Shown one piece after another: positions 49,859 through 60,239 of a DNA stretch of 64,000 nt. The translations under genes were made by a program, and so were the position numbers. This DNA is from JANYJJ01 sp038241115 (GTDB lineage Bacteria > Pseudomonadota > Gammaproteobacteria > Burkholderiales > Burkholderiaceae_C), in the NCBI GenBank assembly GCA_038241115.1, contig JBBRGA010000001.1, forward strand, positions 1 to 64,000. Direction: 5' to 3'. The notes under the pieces were generated by a model, which saw nothing but the letters and a program-made list of their open reading frames with translations, did no database searches and was not told where the DNA came from. Numbering within the stretch: the first letter of the stretch is position 1; each line of letters starts with the position of its first letter.

Positions 49859-50087
49859 GAATGGATGCGGCTGAGCGCGGCGTTCGGGGTTCCATCATAG
49901 GCACTTGACCCGTAAACTCGATGCAACGCGCCACCTTTTTCGCCATGCCCATCCGCACACACCTCACAGCCCGCCTCGAGGGACGGCTGCGCCTGGCGCA
50001 TGCGGTCATCGTGAACCAGCGGTCCTTGGAGCCAAGCTCGGACACCGCAGGTGTTGCCACAGTTTTTCAACCTCCCGGAGTTACACC

Positions 50088-52496
50088 ATGTCCCACCCCA
50101 ACTTGGCGACCGCCTTGGTCGTGCCGCTTGAACAATTGAGAATGACCGACGTCGAGTCGGTAGGCGGCAAGAACGCCTCCCTCGGCGAAATGATCAGCCA
50201 GTTGGCCAGTGCCGGTGTCCGGGTGCCAGGCGGTTTTGCCACCACGGCGCACGCCTTTCGGCAATTCTTGAATCACAACGGCTTGGCAGACCGCATCGGC
50301 CAGCGCCTGGTCTCGCTCAACACCGACGATGTTCGCGCGCTGACTGAAGCCGGGGCTCAAATTCGTCAGTGGATCGAAGCCACGCCTTTCCCGGCAGACC
50401 TGCAAGCCGCGATCACTGCGGAATTTGCGCGGCTCACTGCCGACAACCCTGGCGCGTCTTTTGCCGTCCGCTCCTCGGCGACTGCTGAAGACTTGCCCGA
50501 TGCCAGCTTTGCCGGTCAGCAGGAAACCTTTCTCAATGTGGTGGGCATTGACGACGTGCTGCACAAAATGAAAGAGGTGTTTGCCAGCCTCTACAACGAC
50601 CGCGCCATCAGCTACCGCGTTCACAAAGGCTTTGCGCACGCCGATGTGGCGCTGTCGGCGGGTGTGCAGCGCATGGTGCGCTCTGACCTTGGCGCCGCCG
50701 GTGTGATGTTCACCATCGACACCGAAAGCGGCTTCAAGGACGTGGTCTTCATCACTTCCAGCTACGGCCTGGGCGAGACGGTGGTGCAGGGCGCTGTGAA
50801 CCCCGACGAGTTCTATGTGCACAAGCATGCGCTGCGCGCCAACAAACTCGCCATCATTCGGCGCAGCTTGGGCAGCAAGCTCATCAAGATGGAATTCGCC
50901 ACACCCGAAGAAAAAGCGGCCAGTGGCAAGTTGGTGCGCGTGATCGACACTGCCACCGAGCAGCGCAATCGCTACTCGCTGAGCGACGCCGATGTCACCG
51001 AGTTGGCCAGGTACGCGTTGATCATCGAGGCCCACTACGGTCGCGCAATGGACATCGAGTGGGGCAAAGACGGCACTGACGGCAAGCTCTACATCTTGCA
51101 AGCGCGCCCTGAAACGGTGAAGAGCCAGCAAGAAGGCAAGGTCGAGCAGCGCTACAAGCTGAAAGGCACCGGTACCGTGCTGACCGAGGGCCGTGCGATT
51201 GGTCAAAAAATTGGCACTGGCCCGGTTCGCATCATTCACAACATCGCCGACATGGACCAAGTCCAGGCCGGCGATGTGCTGGTGACGGACATGACCGACC
51301 CCAATTGGGAGCCCGTGATGAAACGCGCTGCGGCCATCGTCACCAACCGAGGTGGACGCACCTGCCACGCGGCCATCATCGCGCGCGAGTTAGGCATACC
51401 GGCCGTGGTGGGCTGCGGCGACGCGACCGAAACCTTGAAAGAAGGCGCGCTGGTGACGGTTGCCTGCTCAGAGGGCGACACGGGCTACATCTACGACGGC
51501 TTGCTGGAAACCGAAATCACCGACGTGCAGCGTGGAGAACTGCCTTACTGCCCCATCAAAATCATGATGAACGTGGGCAACCCGCAACTGGCGTTTGACT
51601 TTGCGCAAATGCCCAACAGCGGCGTGGGCTTGGCGCGTCTGGAATTCATCATCAACAACAACATTGGTGTGCACCCCAAGGCGATCTTGGACTACCCCAA
51701 CATTGATCTCGACTTGAAAAAAGCGGTGGAGTCGGTGGCCCGCGGGCATGCGTCACCGCGTGCGTTTTATGTGGACCGGTTGGCCGAGGGCGTGGCCACC
51801 ATCGCGGCCGCGTTTTGGCCCAAGCCAGTGATCGTTCGGCTCAGCGACTTCAAGAGCAATGAATATCGCAAACTGATTGGTGGCTCACGCTATGAGCCTG
51901 AAGAAGAAAACCCGATGCTTGGTTTTCGCGGTGCCTCACGCTATGTGAGCGAGGCGTTTGGCGAAGCTTTTGCGATGGAGTGCGAAGCCCTGAAGCGCGT
52001 GCGCAACGACATGGGTTTGAACAACGTCGAAATCATGGTGCCTTTCGTTCGCACCTTGAGCCAAGCCAAACGCGTGACGGAAATGCTGGCCGAAAAGGGT
52101 TTAAAGCGATCATCAGTCGGCGGCAAAGACGGCCTGCGCATCATCATGATGTGTGAGGTGCCAAGCAACGCGGTGTTGGCCGAGCAGTTCCTGGAGTACT
52201 TCGACGGCATGTCGATAGGCTCCAACGACTTGACCCAACTCACATTGGGCTTGGACCGCGATTCTGGTTTGGAACTACTGGCCCGCGACTTCGACGAGCG
52301 CGATCCTGCGGTGAAAGCGCTGATCTCGCGCGCCATTACGGCTTGTCGCGCAGTTGGCAAGTACGTCGGCATTTGCGGCCAGGGCCCAAGCGACCACCCC
52401 GACTTCGCAGATTGGCTGGCCGATGAGGGCATCGTGTCGATATCGCTGAATCCGGACTCGGTGGTGGAGACTTGGAAGCGGCTGGCCACGCGGTGA
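50088..52496 (+). CDS. ppsA: Phosphoenolpyruvate synthase
   Basis: Converts pyruvate and ATP to phosphoenolpyruvate, AMP and phosphate for gluconeogenesis. The 802-residue protein has the ATP-grasp N-terminal domain ([15 protein letters not shown]), the swivelling phosphohistidine domain [23 protein letters not shown], and the PEP-binding C-terminal barrel ([38 protein letters not shown]). ATG 50088 follows CCCGGAG; the open frame further upstream is not supported by the family. Confidence 0.97.
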   Translation: MSHPNLATALVVPLEQLRMTDVESVGGKNASLGEMISQLASAGVRVPGGFATTAHAFRQFLNHNGLADRIGQRLVSLNTDDVRALTEAGAQIRQWIEATPFPADLQAAITAEFARLTADNPGASFAVRSSATAEDLPDASFAGQQETFLNVVGIDDVLHKMKEVFASLYNDRAISYRVHKGFAHADVALSAGVQRMVRSDLGAAGVMFTIDTESGFKDVVFITSSYGLGETVVQGAVNPDEFYVHKHALRANKLAIIRRSLGSKLIKMEFATPEEKAASGKLVRVIDTATEQRNRYSLSDADVTELARYALIIEAHYGRAMDIEWGKDGTDGKLYILQARPETVKSQQEGKVEQRYKLKGTGTVLTEGRAIGQKIGTGPVRIIHNIADMDQVQAGDVLVTDMTDPNWEPVMKRAAAIVTNRGGRTCHAAIIARELGIPAVVGCGDATETLKEGALVTVACSEGDTGYIYDGLLETEITDVQRGELPYCPIKIMMNVGNPQLAFDFAQMPNSGVGLARLEFIINNNIGVHPKAILDYPNIDLDLKKAVESVARGHASPRAFYVDRLAEGVATIAAAFWPKPVIVRLSDFKSNEYRKLIGGSRYEPEEENPMLGFRGASRYVSEAFGEAFAMECEALKRVRNDMGLNNVEIMVPFVRTLSQAKRVTEMLAEKGLKRSSVGGKDGLRIIMMCEVPSNAVLAEQFLEYFDGMSIGSNDLTQLTLGLDRDSGLELLARDFDERDPAVKALISRAITACRAVGKYVGICGQGPSDHPDFADWLADEGIVSISLNPDSVVETWKRLATR

Positions 52497-52538
52497 GGGT
52501 TTGATCAGGGCGAAATCAGTGTTTCGCACCTCAAGCGC

Positions 52539-52565
52539 ACACACCGCACACACCGCAAACACCGC
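52539..52565. repeat. Three tandem 9-bp units
   Basis: Unit ACACACCGC occurs at 52539-52547 and 52548-52556, with a third copy AAACACCGC at 52557-52565, and a partial unit follows. It lies in the 83-base gap between ppsA and the convergent protease gene. Confidence 0.6.
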
Positions 52566-52579
52566 AAGCACCAGACCCC

Positions 52580-53410
52580 TCAAACAATCTTCTCGCCCGG
52601 ATTCGTGATCTTGCGCATGGGCTCGAACCGGGGGGCATTTACGCGCAGCGGATGCTCTGCTTCGCCGCCGTTCCACTGGGGATCGTCAATCGACTCAAAC
52701 ACCTGCCGCAGGCGTTGACCCCAGGTGTCGTGGATCATTTTGAAATAGGGGTTTTGCTCGTCGATGCACACGATGTGCTCGCTGGCCAGGGCGCCTTGTT
52801 CGTACACCAGCAAATCCAGCGGCAAACCGACCGACAAGTTCGATTTCAAGGTCGAGTCCATCGACACCAAAGCGCATTTGGCCGCTTCGTCCAGCTGCGT
52901 CGCCGGCGAAATCATGCGGTCTAAAACCGGCTTGCCGTATTTGCTTTCGCCGACTTGAAAGTAGCAAGTCTCGCGCGTGGCTTCGATGAAATTGCCGGCC
53001 GAATAAACCAAGAACAAGCGCATGGCCTCGCCTGCGATTTGCCCGCCGAAAATCATGGTGGCATTGAAGTCGATGCCTGCGGCGTGCAGCGACGGCCCGT
53101 CTTGTGCATGCACACGGCGCACGGCCGCGCCCAACACGCGCACGGCGTCGAACATGCTTTTGGCGTTCCAGATGGTGATGGGCTGTGCGGGATCGTTGGC
53201 GTTTTCAATTTTCTCGATCTGCAATATCTCGCGTACCGATTGGCTGATCGACAAATTGCCCGCCGACAACATCACCATGAAGCGGTCGCCAGGTTTTTCG
53301 TACACCATCATTTTCCGGTAGGTGCTGATCTGGTCCAACCCGGCGTTGGTGCGGGAGTCGGATAAGAAGACCAGTCCCGCATCGAGCTTGATGCCTACGC
53401 AATACGTCAT
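52580..53410 (-). CDS. Anbu-type proteasome-like protease
   Basis: A 276-residue member of the bacterial proteasome-related (Anbu) family of Ntn hydrolases. The start MTYCVGIKLDAGLVFLSDSRTNAG is diagnostic; removal of Met1 would expose Thr2 as the nucleophile, as in 20S beta subunits. The Asp/Lys-like catalytic partners lie in SDSRTNAG and TYRKMMVYE. In many genomes Anbu is beside ATP-grasp, alpha-E and transglutaminase-like genes. Here the neighbours are ppsA and mutS, so it stands alone within the window. Confidence 0.9.
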   Translation of the reverse strand: MTYCVGIKLDAGLVFLSDSRTNAGLDQISTYRKMMVYEKPGDRFMVMLSAGNLSISQSVREILQIEKIENANDPAQPITIWNAKSMFDAVRVLGAAVRRVHAQDGPSLHAAGIDFNATMIFGGQIAGEAMRLFLVYSAGNFIEATRETCYFQVGESKYGKPVLDRMISPATQLDEAAKCALVSMDSTLKSNLSVGLPLDLLVYEQGALASEHIVCIDEQNPYFKMIHDTWGQRLRQVFESIDDPQWNGGEAEHPLRVNAPRFEPMRKITNPGEKIV

Positions 53411-53434
53411 GTGTTTTTCCCGTTGAAGAGACCG

Positions 53435-56083
53435 CTACGGGGTCGCTAGTTTTTTGAGTCGATAAAGCGCATCCAGCGCGTCTTTCGGGCTGAGCATATC
53501 GGGGTCTATTTTCGACAGCGCCATGTCAACGGCCGATGCCAGTGCCTCAGCAGCCATTGGCGGTGCAGCAAACAAATCGATCTGCGCGTCACCCGCTTTC
53601 TGTTGCTTCTCCAGCGCCTCCAAAGTCATGCGGGCCTGGCGCACCAGGCTGCTGGGCATTCCCGCCAATCGCGCCACTTGCACGCCGTAGCTGCGGCTGG
53701 CGGGGCCGGCCTCAATGGTGTGCAAAAACACAATGTCGTCGCCACTTTCTGCGGCCGACACGTGCGCGTTCAAGGCGCGGTCGTGCTTGACGGGGAAGGC
53801 CGTCAACTCAAAGTAATGCGTGGCAAACAGCGTGAAGGCACGGTTGCGGTCGTGCAAAAAACTGGCAATGGCACCGGCCAAAGCCAGGCCGTCAAAGGTG
53901 GAAGTGCCGCGACCAATCTCGTCCATCAACACCAACGACTGCTCAGAAGCGCTGTTCAAAATGGCCGCCGCTTCGGTCATCTCCACCATGAAGGTGGACT
54001 GCGCATTGGCCAAGTCATCGGCCGCACCGATGCGCGTGTGAATCGCGTCCATCGGCCCCAGTCGGCAGACCCGCGCGGGCACGAAAGAGCCCATCGCAGC
54101 CAGCAGCGCAATCAATGCCACCTGGCGCATGAAAGTGCTTTTGCCGCCCATGTTGGGGCCGGTGATGACCAGCATTTTTCGGCCTGCGTCGAGCAGGCAG
54201 TCGTTGGCCATGAAGTTGCCAGCGCCGGTTTCTTGCAAGCGCGCTTCGACCACCGGATGGCGACCCGCCTCAATCGCGATGCAAGGCTCTTTGACGAACT
54301 GCGGGCGGCACCAATTCAAAGTGTGGGCGCGCTGCGCCAGCGCACTCAATACGTCCAGGCTGGCCAGCGCGCGGGCCAGCTCGGCCAAGGCTTCGAGGTG
54401 GCTCTGCAGCCGATCCACCACTTGCTCGTACAAGAATTTTTCGCGCGCCAAAGAGCGGTCTTGCGCCGACAAAGCTTTGTCTTCAAACGCTTTCAACTCA
54501 GGCGTGATGAAGCGCTCGGCGTTTTTCAGGGTCTGGCGACGTTGATAGTCAGACGGCACTTTGCCGGCTTGGCCCTGCGTCACCTCGATGTAAAAACCGT
54601 GCACTTTGTTGAACTGCACCCGCAGGTTGGTGATGCCCGTGCGAGCGCGCTCGCGGCTTTCCAGGTCCAGCAAAAACGAGTCGCAGTTTTGGGTGATGCC
54701 GCGCAGCTCGTCGAGGTCGGTGTCGAAGCCCACCGCAATCACGCCGCCGTCGCGCAGCAGCACAGAAGGCTCGGCCGCAATGGCTGAGCTGAGCAGCGCT
54801 TCAATTTGCACATCGGGGCTCAGTGGTTCGCTCAGCATGTCAAGCAGCACGGCTTGATTCAGCGGAACCAAGGCGCGCAGCAGGGGCAGCGCACACAGCG
54901 TGGCGCGCAAACCGGTAAGTTCACGCGGGCGCACTTGTCGCAGTGCAATGCGCGCGGTAATGCGTTCGACGTCGCTGATGTTTTTGAACAAATCGCGCAG
55001 GCCGTTGGTGGGCTGATTCAACAGTGCCTCGATCGCGTCATGCCTTTGCGCGGCCACATGGCGCGCGCGCAGCGGATGCGTCATCCAGTGGCGCAGCGCG
55101 CGGCTGCCCATGCCCGTGCGGCAGGTGTCGAGCAGTGACAGCAAGGTGGGAGCGTCTTTGCCGCTCAGGGTTTGCGTCAACTCCAGATTGCGGTGCGTGG
55201 TGGGCGGCAGGTCGAGCAGGTCGGTGGCGCGTTGCACCTCGAGCGTGCGCACGTGCGTCAGTGCTTGGCCTTGCGTGTGTTCGGCGTAACTCAGCAGCGC
55301 CGCTGCGGCGGCATGGGCGGTGGGCAACTCTTGCGCGCTGAAGCCGGCCAGCGACGCGACGCGCAGTTGATCGCACAACTTGCGCAGGCCCAAGGCGGTG
55401 TCGAACTGCCATGCGGGGCGGTGGGTGATCGCGGTTTTGGTCGTCGTTGTTGCTTTGGTCAGCGACGATGGAATGAGTTCGCGGTCTACCAAAACTTCGG
55501 CAGCGTTCAAGCGCGCCAACCAACCTGCCAACTCAGGGTCGGTGCATTCGGTCAGGCCGATTTTTCCCTGCGTCAAACCCAACCATGCCAAGCCGTGAGT
55601 CACCACGCCGCGATGCGTTTTGCTGGCCACTGCCAACAGCAGCGCGTTGCTTTTGTCGTCCAACAATTCCGTGTCGGTCAGAGTGCCTGGCGTGACCACA
55701 CGCACCACCTTGCGCTCGACCGGCCCCTTGGCCGTGGCCACATCGCCGATCTGTTCGCAGATGGCCACAGCTTCACCCAGCTTGATGAGTTTGGCCAGGT
55801 AGTTGTCCAGCGAATGCACCGGCACGCCCGCCATCGCGATTGGCTCACCGGCACTGTGGCCCCGACTCGTCAGCGTGATGTCCAGCAACCGATTCGCCTT
55901 GCGCGCATCGTCAAAAAACAGCTCGTAAAAATCGCCCATCCGATAGAAAACCAGCGTGTCCGGGAAGTCGGCCTTGATGCGCAGGTACTGCTGCATCATG
56001 GGCGTATGGGCGGCTGTGGCGGCGGGAAAACCGGCGGGCTGGAGCACAGATTGGGCAAGAGAGGCGGAAGGCTCGGCGGTCAT
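53435..56083 (-). CDS. mutS: DNA mismatch repair protein MutS
   Basis: Recognises mismatches and starts methyl-directed repair. The 882-residue protein has the mismatch-binding motif [15 protein letters not shown] (Phe-x-Glu), the connector and clamp domains, Walker [16 protein letters not shown] and Walker [17 protein letters not shown], and a C-terminal tail with helix-turn-helix. ATG 56083 (MTAEPSASL) is selected; the frame extends 60 residues further upstream without family support. It is minus strand and divergent from the thiolase gene. Confidence 0.97.
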   Translation of the reverse strand: MTAEPSASLAQSVLQPAGFPAATAAHTPMMQQYLRIKADFPDTLVFYRMGDFYELFFDDARKANRLLDITLTSRGHSAGEPIAMAGVPVHSLDNYLAKLIKLGEAVAICEQIGDVATAKGPVERKVVRVVTPGTLTDTELLDDKSNALLLAVASKTHRGVVTHGLAWLGLTQGKIGLTECTDPELAGWLARLNAAEVLVDRELIPSSLTKATTTTKTAITHRPAWQFDTALGLRKLCDQLRVASLAGFSAQELPTAHAAAAALLSYAEHTQGQALTHVRTLEVQRATDLLDLPPTTHRNLELTQTLSGKDAPTLLSLLDTCRTGMGSRALRHWMTHPLRARHVAAQRHDAIEALLNQPTNGLRDLFKNISDVERITARIALRQVRPRELTGLRATLCALPLLRALVPLNQAVLLDMLSEPLSPDVQIEALLSSAIAAEPSVLLRDGGVIAVGFDTDLDELRGITQNCDSFLLDLESRERARTGITNLRVQFNKVHGFYIEVTQGQAGKVPSDYQRRQTLKNAERFITPELKAFEDKALSAQDRSLAREKFLYEQVVDRLQSHLEALAELARALASLDVLSALAQRAHTLNWCRPQFVKEPCIAIEAGRHPVVEARLQETGAGNFMANDCLLDAGRKMLVITGPNMGGKSTFMRQVALIALLAAMGSFVPARVCRLGPMDAIHTRIGAADDLANAQSTFMVEMTEAAAILNSASEQSLVLMDEIGRGTSTFDGLALAGAIASFLHDRNRAFTLFATHYFELTAFPVKHDRALNAHVSAAESGDDIVFLHTIEAGPASRSYGVQVARLAGMPSSLVRQARMTLEALEKQQKAGDAQIDLFAAPPMAAEALASAVDMALSKIDPDMLSPKDALDALYRLKKLATP

Positions 56084-56250
56084 GCTTGACGGATTGCGGT
56101 TGAAGTCAACGTCGCTGGATTGTCGCAAGCGTTGGCACCATCGCAACACTGCTATCTTTGCCGAATCGCGCCCGCGATGCCGCGCGTCGCACCTCCTTAT
56201 TTTGTGACGCGTCGCACCCCTCATCTCATCAAAACAGCAGGAGATACACC
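56084..56250. other. Divergent intergenic region mutS / thiolase
   Basis: These 167 bases must hold both promoters. Two direct copies of GCGTCGCACC occur at 56184-56193 and 56209-56218, with starts 25 bp apart, which could be an operator. The thiolase ribosome binding site (CAGGAGA) precedes 56251. Confidence 0.45.
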
Positions 56251-57435
56251 ATGGCAGAAGCATTCATCGTGGCCGCAGCGCGCACCGCAGGCGGAAAAAA
56301 AGGCGGCCGCTTGTCGGGCTGGCATCCGGTTGATCTGGCGGCGCAGGTTTTGAATGCGCTGGTGGAACGCGTGGGTGCTGGCATGGACCCCGCGCTGGTG
56401 GAAGACGTCATCATGGGCTGCGTCGACCAGGCGGGCGAGCAGGGTGTGAACGTGGCGCGCAATGCGGTGTTGGCGTCCAAGTTGCCTGAATCGGTGCCGG
56501 GCACGTCGATCGACCGGCAGTGCGGCTCGTCGCAGCAGGCGCTGCACTTCGCGGCGCAAGCGGTGATGTCGGGCAGCATGGACATCGTGATTGCGGCCGG
56601 TGTGGAAAGCATGACGCGCGTGCCCATCGGCATGCCAGCAACGCTGCCGCAAAAGCACGGTTTTGGGTTTTACATGAGCCCTGAGATCACAGCGCGCTAC
56701 CCGAACGGTGCGTTCAGTCAGTTTGTGGGCGCCGAGATGATGGCCAAGAAATACGGCCTGAGCAAAGAGGCGCTTGACCTTTACGCCTTCAGCAGCCATC
56801 AGCGTGCCATGGCCGCCACATCGGCCGGTGCGTTCGCGGCCGAGATTGCTGCCATCGAGGCCATCTTGGCCGACGGCACCCGCACTGGCGAGCAGCACAC
56901 CATCGACGAAGGCATACGCTTCAACGCCACCCTGGAAGGCATCAGTTCGGTGAAGCTGTTGCAAGAAGGAGGCTGCATCAGCGCGGCCAACGCCAGCCAA
57001 ATTTGCGACGGCGCCAGTGGTGTGATGGTGGTGAACGAGCGCGGTTTGAAAACGCTGGGGGTGCAGCCCTTGGCGCGCATTCACCACATGTCGGTGCTCG
57101 GACACGACCCCGTCATCATGTTGGAAGCGCCGCTTCCGGCCACCGAACGCGCGCTGAAAAAAGCAGGCATGCGCATCAATGACATTGACCTGTTTGAAGT
57201 GAACGAAGCCTTTGCCTCTGTGCCCTTGGCTTGGTTGAAAGCCAGCGGTGCCGACCCGGCGCGCATGAACGTCAACGGTGGTGCGATTGCGCTGGGCCAT
57301 CCCTTGGGCGCGTCGGGCACCAAGCTCATGACCACTTTGGTTTATGCGTTGAAGCAGCAGGGCAAACGCTACGGCCTGCAAACCATGTGCGAAGGCGGCG
57401 GCATGGCGAATGTGACCATCATTGAGCGGCTTTGA
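56251..57435 (+). CDS. Acetyl-CoA C-acyltransferase (thiolase)
   Basis: A 394-residue degradative-type thiolase, 3-ketoacyl-CoA thiolase or acetyl-CoA acetyltransferase. The nucleophilic Cys91 is in [16 protein letters not shown], His350 in [17 protein letters not shown], and Cys380 in [17 protein letters not shown]. No fatty-acid oxidation partner (fadB-like) is adjacent, so the chain-length preference is open. A 6-bp hairpin (57426-57440) overlaps its stop. Confidence 0.92.
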   Translation: MAEAFIVAAARTAGGKKGGRLSGWHPVDLAAQVLNALVERVGAGMDPALVEDVIMGCVDQAGEQGVNVARNAVLASKLPESVPGTSIDRQCGSSQQALHFAAQAVMSGSMDIVIAAGVESMTRVPIGMPATLPQKHGFGFYMSPEITARYPNGAFSQFVGAEMMAKKYGLSKEALDLYAFSSHQRAMAATSAGAFAAEIAAIEAILADGTRTGEQHTIDEGIRFNATLEGISSVKLLQEGGCISAANASQICDGASGVMVVNERGLKTLGVQPLARIHHMSVLGHDPVIMLEAPLPATERALKKAGMRINDIDLFEVNEAFASVPLAWLKASGADPARMNVNGGAIALGHPLGASGTKLMTTLVYALKQQGKRYGLQTMCEGGGMANVTIIERL

Positions 57436-57440
57436 GCCGC
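57426..57440 (+). terminator. Short hairpin at the thiolase stop
   Basis: GCGGCT pairs with AGCCGC around TTG (57426-57431 / 57435-57440). It overlaps the stop codon and has no T-run, so its activity as a terminator is doubtful. Confidence 0.4.
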
Positions 57441-57535
57441 GCGGGCTCCTTCGACAGTTCGACTCTGGGCGCAAACCCAGCCCTGTTCGCCCTGAGGTGG
57501 CTTCTCCGATCATCCTGAGGTGTCGAGGGAAGGCC
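57441..57535. repeat. REP-like intergenic repeat copies
   Basis: Fragments resembling the widespread motif CCTTCGACA-...-GGGCGAACGG appear here: CTCCTTCGACAGTTCG (forward), CTGTTCGCCCTGAGGTGG (reverse) and CATCCTGAGGTGTCGAGGG (reverse). Between the first two lies the hairpin CTGGG-CGCAAA-CCCAG (57465-57480). Similar copies recur at 59956-60022. Confidence 0.6.
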
Positions 57536-57555
57536 TAGAACCGGTCTTTGACGCA

Positions 57556-57592
57556 ATAGCTTCTGGCAATGACGGGTATGGCATCAATCAAT
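57556..57592 (+). promoter_or_regulatory. Candidate OxyR binding site upstream of ahpC
   Basis: The sequence reads ATAG-N7-CAAT-N7-ATGG-N7-CAAT with exact 7-base spacers. The OxyR consensus is ATAG-N7-CTAT-N7-ATAG-N7-CTAT, so 13 of 16 specified bases match. It ends 96 bases before the ahpC ATG and next to a possible -10 (TAAAGT, 57615-57620). Activation of ahpC by OxyR is established in other proteobacteria. Confidence 0.65.
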
Positions 57593-57688
57593 CCTGTATA
57601 TGCAGTGCCGCCACTAAAGTACGGCTTCTCAACATTTCTTCGTTAGTTTTAGTCAGTCCCGTTTCACCATCAACCAAGGAAATTCACC

Positions 57689-58252
57689 ATGTCTATCATC
57701 AACACCGCCGTTCAGCCTTTCAAGGCCCAGGCCTTCCACAACGGCAAGTTCATTGAAGTCACCGAGCAAAGCATCAAAGGCAAATGGTCGGCCTTCATCT
57801 TCATGCCGGCTGCCTTCACTTTCAACTGCCCCACCGAAGTGGAAGACGCGGCTGAAAACTACGCCGAGTTCCAAAAGCTGGGCACCGAGGTCTACATCAT
57901 CACCACCGACTCGCACTTTGCGCACAAGGTGTGGCACGAGACATCACCCGCTGTGGGCAAGGCCAAGTTTCCTTTGGTCGGCGACCCAACTCACGCACTG
58001 ACCCGCGCGTTTGACGTGCACATCGAAGAAGACGGCATGGCGCTGCGTGGCACCTTCGTCATCAACCCAGACGGCGTCATCAAAACCGCTGAAGTGCATG
58101 ACAACGCCATCGCCCGCGATGTGAAAGAAACCCTGCGCAAGCTGAAAGCGGCGCAGTACGTGGCCAAAAATCCCGGCCAGGTTTGCCCCGCCAAGTGGAA
58201 CGAAGGTGCAGCCACCCTGACCCCGTCACTTGACTTGGTTGGCAAGATCTAA
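57689..58252 (+). CDS. ahpC: Alkyl hydroperoxide reductase subunit C (2-Cys peroxiredoxin)
   Basis: Reduces hydrogen peroxide and organic peroxides. The 187-residue protein has the peroxidatic Cys47 in FTFNCPTEVEDAAE and the resolving Cys166 in GQVCPAKWNEGAATL. Its C-terminal SLDLVGKI is typical of the AhpF-dependent type. A GGAAATT precedes the ATG. It is followed by ahpF after 36 bases. Confidence 0.97.
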   Translation: MSIINTAVQPFKAQAFHNGKFIEVTEQSIKGKWSAFIFMPAAFTFNCPTEVEDAAENYAEFQKLGTEVYIITTDSHFAHKVWHETSPAVGKAKFPLVGDPTHALTRAFDVHIEEDGMALRGTFVINPDGVIKTAEVHDNAIARDVKETLRKLKAAQYVAKNPGQVCPAKWNEGAATLTPSLDLVGKI

Positions 58253-58288
58253 ATCGTTTATCAGGCAGTTAATCAAAGGAATACCGTC

Positions 58289-59920
58289 ATGTTGGACAGC
58301 AATCTCAAAAACCAGCTCAGGGCTTATCTGGAGCGCGTGACTCAGCCGATTGAGCTGGTGGCGTCGCTCGACGATCGGCCTGCATCGGCTGAAATGAAAG
58401 CTCTGCTCGAAGACGTGGCGTCCCTTTGCGACAAGATCACTTTGCGACTCGACGGCAGCGATGCGCGCCGTCCGTCGTTCAATATTTCCAGAGTGGGTCA
58501 AGGCGTGGAAAACGAGATGGGAGTGCGCTTTGCCGCTATTCCCATGGGCCATGAATTCACTTCTCTGGTGCTGGCGCTGCTGCAAGCCGGTGGTCATCCG
58601 CCCAAGGTGGAAGCCGATGTGGTGGAGCAAATCAAAAGCCTTCGCAGTGAAGACGGCAGCGATATGGTGTTTGAGACCTACATGTCGCTGACTTGCCACA
58701 ACTGCCCCGACGTGGTTCAGGCTTTCAACCTGATGGCCGTGCTGAATCCGCGCATCAAGGCCGTGGCCATCGACGGCGGTTTGTTTGAAGCCGAAGTGGC
58801 CGAGCGCGACATCATGGGCGTGCCCAGCGTTTACCTGAACGGCAAATTCTTCGGTTCCGGCCGCATGGAGCTGAGCGAAATTTTGGCCAAGCTCGACACC
58901 GGCACCAGCGTTCGGGAGGCCGCCAAGTTGGGCACCAAAGAGCCCTTCGATGTGCTCATCATCGGCGGTGGCCCCGCAGGTGCTGCAGCTGCCATTTATG
59001 CGGCCCGCAAAGGCATACGCACCGGCGTGGTGGCCGAGCGTTTTGGCGGTCAAACGCTTGACACCTTGGGCATCGAAAACTTCATCTCCGTCATGGAAAC
59101 CGAAGGGCCTAAATTTGCGTCGGCCTTGGAAGCGCACGTGCGCGCCTACGACGTGGACATCATGAACGGCCAGCGCGTGGCGTCGCTGCAAGGCGAAGAT
59201 CATCCAGGTGGCATGGCCACTATCACCTTGGCCAACGGCGCAGTGCTGAAAAGCCGCAGCGTGATTTTGGCCACCGGCGCGCGCTGGAAAAACGTCAACG
59301 TGCCCGGCGAAGCCGAGTACCGCACCAAGGGCGTGGCCTACTGCCCGCACTGTGACGGCCCACTGTTCAAAGGCAAAAAAGTAGCCGTGATTGGCGGCGG
59401 CAATTCAGGCGTCGAGGCGGCCATCGATTTGGCCGGCGTGGTCGGCCACGTCACCCTTATCGAATATGCCGATGCGTTGAAGGCCGACGCCGTGCTGGTG
59501 AACAAACTCAAGAGCCTGGCCAACGTGACCATCCACACCAGTGCGCAGACGCTGGAGATCACCGGCGATGGTCAACGTGTGAACGGCTTGCGTTTCAAAG
59601 ACCGCACCGACGCCAGCGAGCATGCGGTGGACTTGGCCGGCGTGTTTGTGCAAATCGGCTTGGTGCCGAACACCGAATTTTTGAAAGGCACGTTGGAGTT
59701 GTCGAAATACGGCGAGATCATCATCGACGCCAAATGCGCCACCAGCCTGCCCGGCGTTTATGCGGCAGGTGATGTGACCACCGTGCCGTTCAAGCAAATC
59801 ATCATCGCCACCGGCGAAGGATCAAAAGCTGCGCTGTCGGCGTTTGATCACTTGATCCGCGCGCCGCTGGCGGTGGCTGCCACCAACGCTGTTGTGGCTG
59901 CGGAACCTGCGTTGGCTTGA
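58289..59920 (+). CDS. ahpF: Alkyl hydroperoxide reductase subunit F
   Basis: NADH-dependent FAD reductase that reduces AhpC. The 543-residue protein has an N-terminal double thioredoxin fold with CHNC (about residue 136), then a thioredoxin-reductase-like part with the FAD motif [20 protein letters not shown], the redox centre YCPHCDG, the NAD motif [19 protein letters not shown], and [20 protein letters not shown]. Some 20 residues longer than E. coli AhpF because of a C-terminal extension. Confidence 0.97.
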   Translation: MLDSNLKNQLRAYLERVTQPIELVASLDDRPASAEMKALLEDVASLCDKITLRLDGSDARRPSFNISRVGQGVENEMGVRFAAIPMGHEFTSLVLALLQAGGHPPKVEADVVEQIKSLRSEDGSDMVFETYMSLTCHNCPDVVQAFNLMAVLNPRIKAVAIDGGLFEAEVAERDIMGVPSVYLNGKFFGSGRMELSEILAKLDTGTSVREAAKLGTKEPFDVLIIGGGPAGAAAAIYAARKGIRTGVVAERFGGQTLDTLGIENFISVMETEGPKFASALEAHVRAYDVDIMNGQRVASLQGEDHPGGMATITLANGAVLKSRSVILATGARWKNVNVPGEAEYRTKGVAYCPHCDGPLFKGKKVAVIGGGNSGVEAAIDLAGVVGHVTLIEYADALKADAVLVNKLKSLANVTIHTSAQTLEITGDGQRVNGLRFKDRTDASEHAVDLAGVFVQIGLVPNTEFLKGTLELSKYGEIIIDAKCATSLPGVYAAGDVTTVPFKQIIIATGEGSKAALSAFDHLIRAPLAVAATNAVVAAEPALA

Positions 59921-59955
59921 GTCCAACGTTCGTTTGACGGCGTACACAACCCCCC

Positions 59956-60022
59956 CCGTTCGGGCTGAGGTATCGAAGTCCCATGTTGAACTTCCACCGT
60001 TCGCCCTGAGGTATCGAAGGGT
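59956..60022. repeat. Pair of REP-like direct repeats
   Basis: Two copies in the same direction: CCGTTCGGGCTGAGGTATCG from 59956 and CCGTTCGCCCTGAGGTATCG from 59997, starts 41 bp apart, each continuing AAG. They resemble the repeat fragments at 57441-57535 and lie just after ahpF. Confidence 0.7.
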
Positions 60023-60049
60023 TCGTGCGGCGGGGCGCATTCCTAGAAA

Positions 60050-60239
60050 CTAGGAGCGTGGGCGCCAGAAGGAGCGGCGGCTGCAAGGAGGCCGCAGCGG
60101 TCCATTTTTGGCTACGCCGCTCTTCGAGAACACCGGCTTTTTGTCCCATAGCTACGGCTATGGGCCTGCAAACCCCGCAAAAACTGTCCTTGCTGGGGCC
60201 ACCTTTCGCTTCGCCGCCTTCTGCCGCCCACGCTCCTAG
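60050..60239. repeat. Structured element with 23-bp terminal inverted repeats
   Basis: The 190-bp element has arms 60050-60072 (starting CTAGGAGCGTGGGCG) and 60217-60239 (ending CGCCCACGCTCCTAG) that match in 22 of 23 positions. Inside are a perfect 8-bp stem with UACG loop (CCCATAGC 60145-60152, GCTATGGG 60157-60164), a second stem CCCCGCAA with TTGC-TGGGG (about 60173-60197, one bulge), and GC-rich pairs near 60074-60097. No open reading frame spans it. It resembles a MITE-like or structured-RNA repeat. Its right arm supplies the stop codon of the downstream minus-strand gene. Confidence 0.65.

Noticed and set aside
50067..51368. Minus-strand open frame of 433 codons
   Set aside because: Antisense to ppsA; no family resemblance and composition typical of a shadow frame.
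53603..54787. Long plus-strand open frame of 394 codons
   Set aside because: It is antisense to mutS, whose motifs are clear, and has a biased composition without recognisable domains.
55172..56089. Plus-strand open frame of 305 codons
   Set aside because: Antisense to mutS and composed of shadow-type residues.
56221..57513. Minus-strand open frame of 430 codons
   Set aside because: Antisense to the thiolase gene; rich in His and Arg as shadow frames here are.
58226..59350. Minus-strand open frame of 374 codons
   Set aside because: Antisense to ahpF, with no motif of its own.
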